Origin: Gonapodya prolifera JEL478
Lineage: Eukaryota > Monoblepharomycota > Monoblepharidomycetes > Monoblepharidales > Gonapodyaceae
DNA length: 64,000 bases
Direction: 5' to 3'
Assembly: GCA_001574975.1 (NCBI GenBank)
Contig: KQ965765.1
Span: 63,899-127,898 of the forward strand
Of this stretch, positions 45,001 through 56,774 are shown one piece after another. The position numbers and the translations under genes are program-made. The notes below the pieces were generated by a model, which saw nothing but the letters and a program-made list of their open reading frames with translations, ran no database searches and was not told the DNA's origin. Positions within the stretch are counted from its first letter, which is position 1; each line of letters opens with the position of its first letter.

Positions 45001-46124
45001 AGTTGACAGAACGCGAAGGACTGCAGATGCCTTAGCAAGGTAGGTGTTCCAGTCATCCCACTTTGATGATAGTATGCTCAATTGTTTCTCGTAGAGTTCT
45101 TCCTGCAAGTGAGGTATCGAAGGTCCTGGAAGCACCAGATGATGTCGCAAAAGGACTTACAAACAAGTCCTCGGTCATGATCACAGATATCAAAGAATGT
45201 GATTCGTATAATGTGAAGTGAAAGCTGTCGAGCATGAGAGTGATCCGTCTACTCCACGTCAGTTTCACGTCTGTCAGAGATTGTGGATGGTGCAGATATT
45301 GTGAATTTGCTCAACTCGCATTTCGCCACGATGTTGACACACGTCTCCAATCATGGAGGGGTGAGTGTAGCATTTCTTCACGTAAACAGTGGACCATTGC
45401 ACCGCTCACGAAGCTTTTTCACATAGCAATTGTGTCGACAATAGCTGGTGGATACTATCCTTGGGGACGGTACCCTCTCTGTCTTTGGGGCTCCATTTTC
45501 GCCCCTACCAGATTCCCGAAATGCGGTGGTGGCAGCTCTGAGAATACGGGATGCAGTTCTCGCCACAAATAAGATTCAGTGTGAAAACGGACTATCGGAT
45601 GTTCGCGTTTGCATTGGTATCTCTATTGCACCGATCTTGGCTGCTGTAATGGGAAACGAGAGTCGCAACGACTTTACAGTTCTCGGAGCGACTGTTAGCT
45701 TTGCCATTACTTTGGAGAAAGCGGGGCGGGACTATGGTTGCGATATAGTTGTCGACCGTGCAACCCGAGATGAAATTGTTGAGGGTTTTCATATTCGAGA
45801 GCTGGACACCGTGTCTGTGAACGGGCGGGACATAACGCTATTCGAACCTATTGCGGAGATAGAGACACATCTTTCTGAAGATTTCATGGCAGCGGTCGTT
45901 GCTTATGAGCTTGGTCTGGGCGAATATAGGTGAGGGTCATTGGCGTCATTTTCAGTGAATGGCACCACCAGCTCACTTCAATTGGGCGAAGAGCAATGAA
46001 CTGGTTAGCTGCCATTCAGCAATTTAAAAAGGCAGCCCAGCTCACCAACGAAGAGCCTGCGAGATTTATGATGGCAAAATGTGCCGAGCAACAAAAGGAG
46101 CTCGATTCGAGGGTGATGGCGTAA
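42019..46124 (+). CDS. GAF-domain class III nucleotidyl cyclase with altered active site
   Basis: Multi-exon signalling protein. Order: disordered basic N-terminus (42019-42780), GAF 1 (about 43000-43560), GAF 2 (about 43850-44390; ESGVVLVLEREEDELW, HPVVDRLLSLPPSRSLLCAP, MGVIVLSNKLSN), a linker with LVLIMEEVDRTRRTADALA, then the cyclase homology domain (about 45100-45880) and a helical tail ending at 46124. The cyclase domain has VMITDIKEFSRLSEIVDGAD, LLNSHFATMLTHVSNHGG, VDTILGDGTLSVFGAPF and GNESRNDFTVLGATVSFAI. Both metal Asp residues remain, but the substrate Lys is Thr, the adenine Asp is Ala, and the transition-state Asn and Arg are Ser and Thr. The tail NWLAAIQQFKKAAQLTNEEP matches bacterial-type cyclases. 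Near 44030 the frame holds only if a 32-nt GT-AG piece (about 44009-44040) is removed. It may be a pseudo-cyclase. Confidence 0.85.
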
Positions 46125-46284
46125 AAGTCAATATCCTCTGATGAAAAACAGCGGACAGTTTTATTTACTCGTCGGTTTATTATGGTACATGAGAATACCA
46201 ATGTGAAATGATTGAGAAAGTATGATGGGTAAAATAGAATGTGGCAGAAATCGGCGCCCAACCCCCCAAGCGAACAGATCGAGT

Positions 46285-49200
46285 CTACATTTCCTTGACA
46301 CCCTCAGCGTTATAGCCTTCGTGCTTCCGCTTGTTGTGACGCTTCAGATCGTGGGCTCGAGTGAAGGACATGTTGCACCCTTTGAGATGAGGGAAGTTGG
46401 GATGAGTATTGCAAGCATCGGTAGATTGGAATCAAGAGCTTACTTGGGCACCAAAAGCTCTTCCGCACTTTCCCGGGACCACTCTGACAAAGGTTCCTGT
46501 GTAAATGTGTTGCGAGAAGTTTTCTATTTCGAGCCGCCATTCCACATCTATGGCATCGGAAGATGTTGCGACTCTCGAGAGAGCCGGCAACACCTGTAGC
46601 GGAACTTCGAGAAGCTCGTGCTGGACTTCTACCGGACGCTGAGGCTGCTTTGGTGCTTGAATTTGGACGAAACTCATCATCACCTCCTTCGCTGTTCTGA
46701 TCATCACTGCCGCCGTCATCCTCATCCATGTCTACGCCACGACTAGCCGAACGAGTTGGTCGGTGATTGGAGACTTCTTCCTCATCCGTCATTGGATCAC
46801 CACTCATATCCTCCTCCTTGATATGGGCGCTTCCAGCTTCATCGATCGAATCGTCATCATCCCACAATTGCATGTCATTTCCCTTCGAAGACTTTACTCC
46901 CGAGGAATCCTGCACTCTCGATGATTTTCGAACGCGAGGACTATTGAGACCCCCAGTACTCAATATTTCGATCGCAGATTGTTCGTCATGAGTGAGGGGA
47001 TCTGCATCCGTACTGTCAATCATGTCGTCACCCAGCCCTCGCTGCGATTGGCTTGTGTGACGAAAAGCGGACATCTTCCCGTCAGAGTCTTCGATTTCGT
47101 CCGAAACCATGGCTGCAAAGTTACGCGGAGGAGAGAAAGGCAAAGGAGACCCAGAACGCGAGCCCCGCGAATAGACAGCGTGTTTCTTCTTCAGTGGACC
47201 CAACTGCACCACATCGTCTTGGTCATTCCGATCCTTCGTCCGGTCGAAGGACTCTGACTCTTCGTCACTGTCCATGAAGTATCCCATCTGCGGTTGCGCC
47301 GGACGGTGAGCAGGGTTGTAGAGAAGTTTCGGCCCAGCGGATATCCCAGAGCCAGGCAGTACCCGGCTGCCGTTACTGGTAACGGACGTTGCGCGCTGTG
47401 ACGATCGGGCCGGTTCCGAGCGGGCGTGCGTCTTTTGCACCTCGAACGAACGTTGGTGGATAGGACCTCGGCGGGGAGGAGTCGACGGCATGGTGGCCAC
47501 TCTCATGTTGCTATGTCGAGGTTTCGTTTCTGGTCGGTTGATCATATCCGCTTCTATGACCTCCTTTGCTCGCTCCCACTTCTGGACTGTGTTGTGATCG
47601 TCATCGCGTATGCTGTCCACGATTTTCGAGCCTCTAGCGGCGAAATCAGCCGTTACTACCCCGCGTTCAGCAACAGCTATCGCCATGGACTTGATGCGAT
47701 CTTCAAGAGAGATTCGTGCAGTGGATTCGTCATCATCAAAATCATCGTCCTCATCCTCTTCGGAGTCATCGAAAGGGCGGTGGGACTGAGGTTGGGGTAG
47801 TTCAACGGGAATTACTGGCAACGGTTGTGACATGGCAAGCTCTGGTGACAATACGGGTTGAGGAGTGGGGGAGACTGTGGGTGTAACTTCGCGAGGCGCC
47901 TTGCTCAGTGACAAGATACCGAGAATGGCTGCAGTTGCAGGGTCGTCAGCTGGGGGAAAGCGAGATGAGGTCGACCTATTACGTGGTGAAAAACATAATC
48001 GCCTGACCTTCTACAACTGCCTGAGGATCAAGCTTGATACTGGCATCTTCCATATGGACATCTGTCTCGCCATTGATCGCCGACGGTGCAACAAAGTCTT
48101 CGACCCCCACTAAAGTATCACCCCGCGACTGTTCCGAGATGTCGGGAATCGGTGGTGGCAGAACAGTCGAGTGAGTCGGGAATCCGGAAGATACTCCGCT
48201 ATGTGAAGCAATGGCAGGCAAAATTGCCCGAGCAGCGATTTCTGCCTCCAGTCGGGAAATCTTTCGTCTGAGGCGAAGGACCATTTCTAAACGTTGTCGA
48301 AGCAATATTAAGTTCTCTGAATAGACCAAGAAGACAAAGAACTCACTCTCTTCCCTTTCACCCCACTTCCCCACTTCGCCCACCAGCCCTACGAGAGCCG
48401 CAACTTCTGCTTTAAGTCGCTCGTTCTCCTGTTGCAAAGCCATACGATCATCTTCGAAATTAGCGAGCGCAAGTAGAGGTGCGGTCTGAAGCTTCGTGCG
48501 CAGGGAAGATATTTGGTTATTGGCAGATCGGAGCTGGGCTGCAGGTTTCAACGTATCAAAGAAGGGATCGATACGCGCCAACAATGGAGAAGTCGAAGCA
48601 CTCACATTCAAGCTGTGATATTCGCTTCTCATGAGCTTCGTTCCGGCGCTTCCCTAGCAGCCACGCCGGACCCTTTTCGATTCGGATTTTCACCCCAGCG
48701 CCCGCTGCCACCCGCACCGTGGTCCGGTGTTCTCCATTATTTTCATTACGTTCCGTAAGCAACGATCCACTTGATGTAGTGGACACCATCTTCGGCACCC
48801 CATTGATACGTGCAGAGGCTCTAGCAGCAGGATTCGCAGGTGGGGTAGGTGGGGCGGACTGGGCGGCGGAAGGTGCGCTCGTAGCCGAGGGAGGATTGTT
48901 TGCGGGAGGAGCTCGCTGAACAGGAGAAGCCGCCACGCTTGAAGGAGTGAACGATACGGGAGGACCGACAGAATTGGAAGTTGCGGCTGGCTTCTTGGAT
49001 CTCGCAAGTGTGGGCGATGCAAGGCCAGGACGGTCCCCGTCAGGAGCAAACGAAGGTCTCTTGAACTTGTTCTCATGCCCCGGTGAAGTGCGCTTCAACA
49101 GCGACGAAGCTCCAGCCAAAGTGGACAGGAATCCTTCTGCAGTGGTGGGTGTTGCCACGGGTGGAGTACCAGGAATAAGAGAAGGAGGGATGAGCGAAGA

Positions 49201-50326
49201 AAAGCTGGGCGTCGATGGCTTTGTGAGCGGTACGGTAGATGTCGTCGTCGAGCTATTTGGTGTGGTTGGAATAGTGTGCCTCGGGGGCGATGGAAGGTGG
49301 CCGTTAGGCTGCTTGGAGGTCTGCCAGGCGGTTCCATTGGAGGACGGCGCTGCATTCGGAAGCAAAGCGGGCAGACTTCGCACATGAAGGTTGGCTGTTG
49401 GGAGAGACTGGAGGTTCGCTGGGGTTGGTGAGGTTGGCGAAGAGGTCGCAGGTGTCGGTAGGCCGGCTGGAGGAATTTCGATAAGACCTCATCCGTCGAG
49501 GGCAGGCGCCGATGTATCTTACATGCAGCAGAGCCATTAGTGGCACTGTGAGGAGCTGAATGCGCGGGGTGCCGCGAGGTGGCCGGTACCAGTGGATCCG
49601 ACTGGCACGTTTTGCATGAGATGTTGCATAGATACCGCCAAACTTAGAGAGAAGACCCACCAAAGTCGAATCAGAAGCAACTGTTGCACAAAGACGGGAT
49701 CGGCGTACGCGCAAGGGTTACTGATCGGATCAAACACATAACTGAAGGGACCTGAGGAAAACGTACCAGGACCGGGAGTGATCTTCGCTTCTACATCCGA
49801 GAATTTTCGCGAGAGATATCATCGTTGAATTGGTTGAGTAGGGGAGGTTAAGCGATGTCAGAAAGTGTCGATGCGGAATCTCGCCGCTTGGCACCCTGGC
49901 GAGGGCACACAAAGCCTCACTCACCGGTCGCACCGCCTCCAGAAGATGTATTCCTGTCCGAGTTAGAGCGTACGGATTCCAAAACCAGCTCCGAACCGTT
50001 TTGAAGCTCTTGCGGCGAGCTCTCCCCAACAACGGCGCTATCGGCGTTTGCGGGCTCCGGGTCGACGCGGAACTTCTGCTCGACCGGCATCGAGGATAAG
50101 AAGCGGAAGAGAGAATTTAGCGTTCGATCCCGAAGACAGGAGAGAGTTCCCGGGTCAATGGATGGACGCCACACAACCATCCCCAACGAAACTGTCCCTT
50201 CGTCCAGCGTCACCTCACCTTCGGCACACTGCCCTGCTCGCCCATAGCTTTGGAAACAATCTGCAGTGGATCCTGGGCTTCACTGTCCGAGAACGATTCG
50301 GCGCGGCGTTTGCGGTTGGAAAACAT
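46285..50326 (-). CDS. Large nuclear regulator with coiled coil and C-terminal C2H2 zinc finger
   Basis: Multi-exon gene on minus. The N-terminal start MFSNRKRRAESFSDSEAQDP (50326) is followed by KKFRVDPEPANADS and, through introns whose joins near 49500-49760 are uncertain, by long Ser/Thr/Pro/Ala-rich sequence. A coiled coil follows (EKRISQLEAQLRSANNQI, QQENERLKAEVAALVGL, RLEMVLRLRRKISRLEAEI). Then come acidic runs (DDSEEDEDDDFDDDES) and basic patches. Near the C-terminus is a Cys/His pair CHRCGMAARNRKLLATHLH, then a classical finger CPRCNMSFTRAHDLKRH formed across the last intron (46380-46443); the final exon is 46285-46379. Probably a DNA-binding transcription factor; no orthologue recognised. 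Confidence 0.75.
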
Positions 50327-50815
50327 TGGATTGGATCGTTTCGTTGCGGCCGTCGAGGGCTCCTCTGCGCCAGCTGGCAAACGGGGTGGCGGGAACCTTA
50401 GCGATTGTCAGAGTGAGCCAGAAGGTCGTCGAGGGAGGATGCGCTGGGCTGGGCGGTTCGTCCTTGAGAGAGAAGGTTCTGGCGACTGGCGCTGCGCCTC
50501 CATGGAAATCCAAACCGCCCGGTCCACCAGCGGAAAAAAAGTGACTTCCAAACACTCCGATTGCCAGAGTGATTTCGGAAACAGACTTTCTTCACGAGTG
50601 TATTCTTTCTTCTGCATTCGATTTTTTGGGAGTGGGTCGGTGTAATGGAGCGTGGTGAAACAACACACATTCTATTTCGCAATAACTGCTGGAAAAGACA
50701 TTTCTTCGAAGATCGGAAGGTCCACGTAGTTAGTGAGGTTGGATGAGGTCCACAACAAAATTGGGGGTGCGTCGCGGGCATCGGAACCATCAAACCCGAC
50801 GCAAGGTGATACGCG

Positions 50816-52396
50816 ATGTCGATGAAGGGCAAAGTCGTGTTTGTCTCGTAAGTGACTTCGCAAACCACCAAATCGGTGCGACCTTGACGTGCGTTCGCTC
50901 CCGTTATCGGCCACTTCCATCGATTCAAAATGAAGGGGGGGATCTTCGGACTCGCCACAGCAATTCGTTTCGCCCGTGAAGGATGTAATGTGGTCATTAC
51001 AGGTGCGAGATGCAGCGCGATCCCAGTGAATGTCGGATGGAAGGACATCACATTGCATGCACAATTCACCGACAGGAAAGACCCAAGCGAACCACCCCAA
51101 ATTGCCCGGCACCATCTACTCAGCAGCTCAGGATTGTCTCGACAACGGAGCGTCTGGGGCCATGGCCGTTCCCTGCGACATTCGAGACGAGAAGCAGGTT
51201 ATCGCGGCAGTCGCCAAAGCGGTGGAAACGTTTGGAGGAATTGACATTCTCCTGAACAATGCGTCTGCAATTAGTGAGTTCTAGAAGTCACCATTTTGCG
51301 ATTTTTAAGGCTCACTGGGAGACGTGGGCAGGACTTACACCAACAACCGAGACGGATTCCAAAATGTTCGACTTGATGAACCAAATCAATCTGCGAGGAA
51401 CCTGGTATGCTTCATTTTTTCAAATTTGGGTGAAGTATTGAACGCTATCTCACTCAATTCGCTTGATGATGGGCTCGTTACAAAGCACTGCATTCGCCAT
51501 CTCATAACATCAGCGAAGAGAGGCAGAAACCCGTGAGTCCAATCATTTAAAAATATCTAACGGGAAAAAACAAGATCCGACACTCGTTTGCCTCACAAGC
51601 CACGTTGTCAACATGTGTCCTCCCATTTCGCTCAATCCCCAAGCCATTGGAGGAAGAACGGCCTACACTATGGCCAAGTATGGAAGTAGGTCTAGCAATA
51701 CGTGTGGCATTGGCAAACAACGTGAACGCTTTGGACTATTCTAGTGTCTCTTCAAGTCCTGGGACACTCTGAGGAACTTCGAGAGCACGGAGTCGCTGTC
51801 AACGGGATCTGGGTGAGTGAACCTTGCATGCGAACGGGTGTTGGACGCTACTCCAATCGATATTATGGTCGACTTGCTCACATTGAAACCCTTGGCTTGA
51901 CAGCCTCTATACCCAATCTGGACAGCAGCTGTCAAGAATCGCTTGAGTGGAATGGCTGCGATCTGCATGAAACCCGACATTCGTGAGTCTTTTGTCTCGC
52001 TCTGCACAGTATTTAAATCACTCGAAGTATCTCGTGGTTCTCTTCGTTGGTACATAAAGACGCTGACGCCATTTATGTTATCGTCAACCAACCATCGACT
52101 GAATACACGGTAAGCACACGAATCACATAGAAATCACCCGAGCTTTCTTCACTTTACTGACACCATGATACTATATATCTCGCTTCTAGGGAAACCTCAC
52201 CATCGACTCATGGGTCCTAGAATCACAAGCCATCAAGGATCTTTCAACGCACAAGGTGGACCCAACAAGACCCGACAACGAATTCGTCGGAAGTATGCTG
52301 TACCTAGAGAAAAGTCACACTATCCAGCCTCCGAAGAAGAAGGTGCTTTCGAAACCCAGCGGCGATTTACTGGAGAGGAGCAAAAGTTTCCTGTAA
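50816..52396 (+). CDS. HSDL2-like short-chain dehydrogenase/reductase, unusual active site
   Basis: Relative of hydroxysteroid dehydrogenase-like protein 2, a peroxisomal/mitochondrial SDR of lipid metabolism. Many short exons. Family blocks: GLATAIRFAREGCNVVITG, PKLPGTIYSAAQDCLDNGAS, AVETFGGIDILLNNASAI, MFDLMNQINLRGTW, RTAYTMAKYG, KNRLSGMAAICMKPDI, and ADAIYVIVNQPSTEYTGNLT. The Tyr-x3-Lys pair is present (Y-TMA-K). Two oddities: the Rossmann glycine motif reads VSGGIFGLA instead of the usual TGGSRGIGLA, and the position of the usual Ser (N-I/L-SPP) is Cys (NMCPP). The C-terminal tail is Lys-rich, lacks an SCP2 domain, and ends KSFL, so no classical PTS1. It is divergent to the C2H2 gene over 490 bp. 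Confidence 0.85.
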
Positions 52397-52708
52397 CTAT
52401 AACCCTATAAGAAGAATGTCACAGGGAACACGTTGAATGCGTCGTATCGGTACTTGAGAAACCCAGTGATATGCAAAACAAAATACCGGTTGTGGTTGCC
52501 GCCTTTGGTCGAACACAAAGCACGTTGATTGATCGTTATGAACGCCTTCCCCAACCCTTCCAACGCACCAAAGAAAATGCGCAGAAGTGAAAACCAATCT
52601 TCCACGTTCCCGAAGAACGCAGCTGATTGTGAATGATTACTTCGGCCATCGACCGAGTCACCACACCACGACGAACAACATTACAAAGGAAAGTGCGCCA
52701 GTAACGCA
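52397..52708. other. Short intergenic stretch
   Basis: 312 bp between two tandem genes. A plus frame (IPVVVAAFGRTQSTLIDRYE, about 52479-52540) is open but has no recognised match; it could be an upstream exon of the MYND gene. Confidence 0.3.
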
Positions 52709-53828
52709 ATGCAGCACCCGGCCTCCGACGGCAAAGTGTCCGGCAGCAGCGATAGTGTGGAACGACCCAGGACTAAACTTCTACAGCCCGAGGATCCCAA
52801 GAAACTCTCTGGGCTCTCAGCGGCAGTACCGGGGAACCTAATCATAGGTTTAGCGTACACCGAACCGATTCGGATGCTAATTTGACCTTCTGCAGAAGCC
52901 GCGATGAGTATCCCCCAAACCCTTTGCCACCAGGCGGGCGACCCGTGGCAGGGGCAGTGGAGAATCCCGTTGTAAAACGATTCGCATTGAACTATAATGA
53001 AGATCAGAGGATGATGATGGCGTATAACATATTATCCATGGCAAGGGCAGACGGGAGTGACGGGTTTCTGGGATGGACTGCTTCCTGGGAGTCGGTGCAG
53101 GATATGCTTCCATTTCATGCCTTCCAGACCTTGTTCGCGTACTTTCTGCATTTCTGTTTGCAGAACAGTTTCTCACAGACACCACCATGCTCGACACTCC
53201 GACCCGGACGTGGCGTATGGGGGCCCGAACGTTTGGCGGAACATCATCTATGCGGCATTGGACTACTTCGGCACGGAATGGGAACTGCGTACTGGAGACG
53301 GAATGAAAAGAACTGTGATGGAGTGTTTAGGCAATGCAGTCCGCCTTGGTTTGCGCGTGGGTCCCCGGGAGGAGTTTGTATAGTACTTCCTAGCGGGCGA
53401 TCCCATCTATTTAGAAGTCAACAGTCTCGTCAAGCAGCTGGACGCCATTGTCGATCACAAGAAAACAAAGAAGAAAGCCCTGAAACTTGATTACTCGAAC
53501 AAAATAATCCGGAACGACCTCCATGGGCTCAATGACGTTCTTCAATCTCTTAATGCAATGGTACCAGAAGCATTTGCGCAGGCGTGTTCCACTCAGCTCA
53601 CCCTCGACAAGAAGGGGGCATATCTTAGAAAAGACGAGGTAAAGTCGCTCGCGGGAGTGTTGGAGTGTTCAAATCCGGTCTGCAAAACGGCGATGTGAGG
53701 CAAAGATATTTCTCAAGCGATGTTCTGGGTGTGGACTCGCGCGGTATTGCTTTGCTGCATGCCAGAAGGGGGACTGGAAGGACCATGAGAAGTGGTGTAC
53801 CCGATTCTCGGAGAGTCAAGCGGACTGA
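52709..53828 (+). CDS. MYND-type zinc-finger protein
   Basis: The MYND finger binds proline-rich partner proteins; cellular role unknown. The start MQHPASDGKVSGSSDSVERP was chosen as the first ATG of the open exon. Introns are very short (41 nt near 52854, 42 nt near 53139, 47 nt near 53350). The middle includes FALNYNEDQRMMMAYNIL, YGGPNVWRNIIYAALDYFG, and LDYSNKIIRNDLHGLNDVLQ. The finger starts LECSNPVCKTA (about 53660-53690) and continues in a different frame as KIFLKRCSGCGLARYCFAAC and GDWKDHEKWC, with stop at 53826-53828. Cys/His spacing is perfect across the frame change, so an indel near 53694-53698 (real or sequencing) is likely. Otherwise an intron would delete the first Cys pair. Confidence 0.75.
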
Positions 53829-54348
53829 AATAAATGCTGACGAGTCAATTGTCCATGCGCAATGTGCAAATTATGGCAGATGAAGCAGATAATTAGTTCT
53901 TTTTCGAATATCGATACAGATCGTTTAGCTCTCTGAACTTCACTATATCAAACAGTTTGTTTCGAACCTATGAAATGAAAATCCTTTCAAGCAATGTTCA
54001 ACTGGCTGCTGAGACATTTCCAATGGGCAACCGTGATTACTGTGTGTATTAGACCTATTATGCAACCAATGAACCAACGTGCGCGAGCGTCAGCACTTTG
54101 TTCCAGGAACATGATTCAGGACCCGTGCCGCCGGGTATTCACTAAGCCGGACCGCGGAACCTCTTTTGCACACTGTAACGTAAAGTCTCGCCGGTACCGC
54201 TGTGACCGATACCACGCTTTCTCTCTGCCTTGGTGGATACGTGTGTTTGTTTCGCAGAAAGCGGTGGTTGAGCGTCGGATCGGAATCAGAAGAAAACGGA
54301 TTCACCAGGGACCATTCAAGAGCTCGGCACAACAGCGAGGTTTCCTCA
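53829..54348. other. Intergenic, promoter of the MFS gene
   Basis: 520 bp without a supported gene. Open frames in the last 150 bp run into the transporter's first exon but lack a better start. Nothing else recognised. Confidence 0.35.
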
Positions 54349-56558
54349 ATGACCTCCAATCATGGAACAAATGGAGCGGAGCGGGACGGGACACACATTG
54401 CCTCTCCACTGTCAGACGAGAACATCGAGAAGCAGCCTCTGGATGTTCGATTAGAAACCCCAAGTCGCACCGAGAGTGACGACAGTCCCGGCGAACGCGA
54501 CGATAAAGCCGGGATTACGGTTTTCACTCTTGGTACGGAAGAGCGGAAGGGGGATGCCATGTCGTTTGCACCTCCGCCTTATGTGATTCCCGATGGAGGG
54601 TGAGTGCTTGCTCGTCCCTCTCTTCTTTACGGTCGCTCAAATTTCTGATACATTATTCTTCGGTTGATCAGATACGGTTGGGTCATTGGTGAGCTGAGAG
54701 GAGACGTGCCGTCACAAGTTGCGGATCCATCTTGAAACAGAAAAATCCGCCTGTTTCAGTCTATGCCGTATTCATGATAACATTCATATGCGTCGGGTGA
54801 GTCAAATCTTAATTCCAAATACCTTGCGCCTTCATTCTAGAAGTGAAAGTTCCAATCTATCGACAGTTTGCCTTCGGCGTGGGGAGTCTACCAACGCCAA
54901 TTTTATTACGAGCAGTACTTCCCCGGTGCGACAAATTTTCAGGTACCTTTATTCCCTCCTCAAATCATTTCTTTCCGAAACTTAACTCCCCTCCTGCACC
55001 ACAGCTCGCATTCATCGGCTCCGTCGGCGCAGGATGCCAAATGCTGTTCGGCTCTGCCGGAGGTCGCGTAAGCGACAAGATCGGCCCCCGAAACACCGCT
55101 CTACTGGGGACGGTGTTTATGACGACAGGACTTGTTCTCGCAAGTTTCGCGACACAAGTGTGGCATTTGTATTTGACGTACGGGATCATAACGGGGATCG
55201 GGGTGAGTGACTGAAGCTCGGATATTTGAGTTATCCGTGGCTGTAACAGCTGCCGACCTCCTTCGTTCATGTTGGAACCGAAAGGCTGGGTTCGCTTGGG
55301 TCCCGTCCGCGGCAGTCACACCGTCGTGGTTTCTCAAGCGCCGAGGGACAGCAGTTGGGGTGCGTAGAAGCCCGTCCTTATCACTCATTGGGAGCGTGAG
55401 CAACAAACTGCCCATTTTCTACCAGATTGCAGCAGCTGGCGGCGGTTTTGGAGGAATGGCATTGGGTCCCATGGGTCAAGCACTGCTGGACCATCTGGGC
55501 TGGCAATGGGCACTTCGGGTCACAGGTTTCGTGACGTTTGCTGGTGAGCTTTCACTCGTGCGGGGGTCCATAGGCCACCGTTCATGGCCCCCGTTTTCGA
55601 AACTTCAGTCCTGGCATCGTCCGCGCTCCTCCTCCGCCTCCCCCCCGGAGCGGTCGTGCGACCTCGCGGGCCATTCCTCGACTGGAAAATGTTCAGTTCA
55701 GGCACCTTTCTCCGACTCTTGGCGATGGGGTTCCTCATTGCGTGGCCGTACTTTTTGCCGTTCCACTGTGAGTGCATTTTCGTTTCTGTGCTATAAGCTA
55801 ACAGTTCAACTTCATCGTGACCGTTCTTCTAGTCATCAGCGAGTATGCATTCGATCAAGGATACTCGAAGGAGATTGGTGCCATGGTGAGTTCACTCTCG
55901 GGCAACCTTGGATACCGTAACATCTACAAACGTCGTCACTGCAGCTCACGGCACTGATGAACGCCACGGCAGGTGTCGGCCGCATCTTGACCGGCTTGCT
56001 TTCCGATAAAGTCGGGCACCTTAATATGGTGAATGCTCTTTTCAATAGAGGATCGTGCAATCGTCGGAAACATCAATCGTGTTGTGATAGGTCATGGTAT
56101 CCTTTGCGGTCCCAGCCTTTTCAATTCTCGTGTTATGGACTCTCACGGGAACGTCGCTGCCCATGATGATCGTGTTCAGCGTTGCGTTTGGAGCGTTCTC
56201 GGGAGGCTTCATCGTTCTACTCCCCGTGTCAGCTGCATTTGCGTTTGGCACTCAAGGGCTGGGTACAACTTTGGGGTGAGTCTTCCGCGCAGACTTTTTC
56301 TCCGTGTTACAGCTTATCGGAGACTCCAAATCGTGCAGGATGCTCCAACTGGGTTGGGTTTCGGGATTCATGGCCGGCTCACCCACCGCAGGGGCAATCA
56401 TTGACGCGTACACCACTACTGATAACGACGGCAACATTCTACGCGTCAACTTCATTCCCGCTATGATGTTTGGAGGCGCCATGTATGTGGGGGGGCTGTT
56501 CTTTGCGACCTGGGAGCGTGTTGTTGCGAGCAAGGGCAAGGTTTGGATCAAGGTTTGA
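54349..56558 (+). CDS. MFS transporter, monocarboxylate (MCT/MCH) type
   Basis: Proton-coupled or facilitated carrier of small monocarboxylates or related solutes at a membrane. The N-terminus is a 90-residue acidic cytosolic tail ending YVIPDGG, the MCT signature PDGGYGWVI split by an intron. Then WGVYQRQFYYEQYFPGATNF, LAFIGSVGAGCQMLFGSAGG with VSDKIGPR (MFS loop 2-3), GLVLASFATQVWHLYLTYG, PSWFLKRRGTAVG, FRLLAMGFLIAWPYFLPF-like TM7, ALMNATAGVGRILTGLLSDK, and GAFSGGFIVLLPVSAAFAFG. It ends GGLFFATWERVVASKGKVW. At least ten introns. My joins in TM1 (54600-54880) are tentative. It is next to an alpha/beta hydrolase and downstream of HSDL2-like and MYND genes; no clear cluster. Confidence 0.87.
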
Positions 56559-56774
56559 ACTAATCACTCTCTGGCACTGCGTGGTCATTGGGCATAATGC
56601 ATTTATCGCTACGGAGAAAGGTTGCAGGTAATGGCTGTAAATATGTCTACATAATATTGAAACAACCGAACTTCATATGAATCACATCTTACCGATCACT
56701 CTCAGAGTGCAGCTGACGAGGCGGACATCAATCATCTCAATTAATTCGTTTCTCCGATCGCGTCTTTTCGCCGA

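Noticed and set aside
50398-51069. Minus open frame of 223 codons overlapping the HSDL2-like gene start
   Set aside because: It is antisense to conserved SDR exons and shows no motif.
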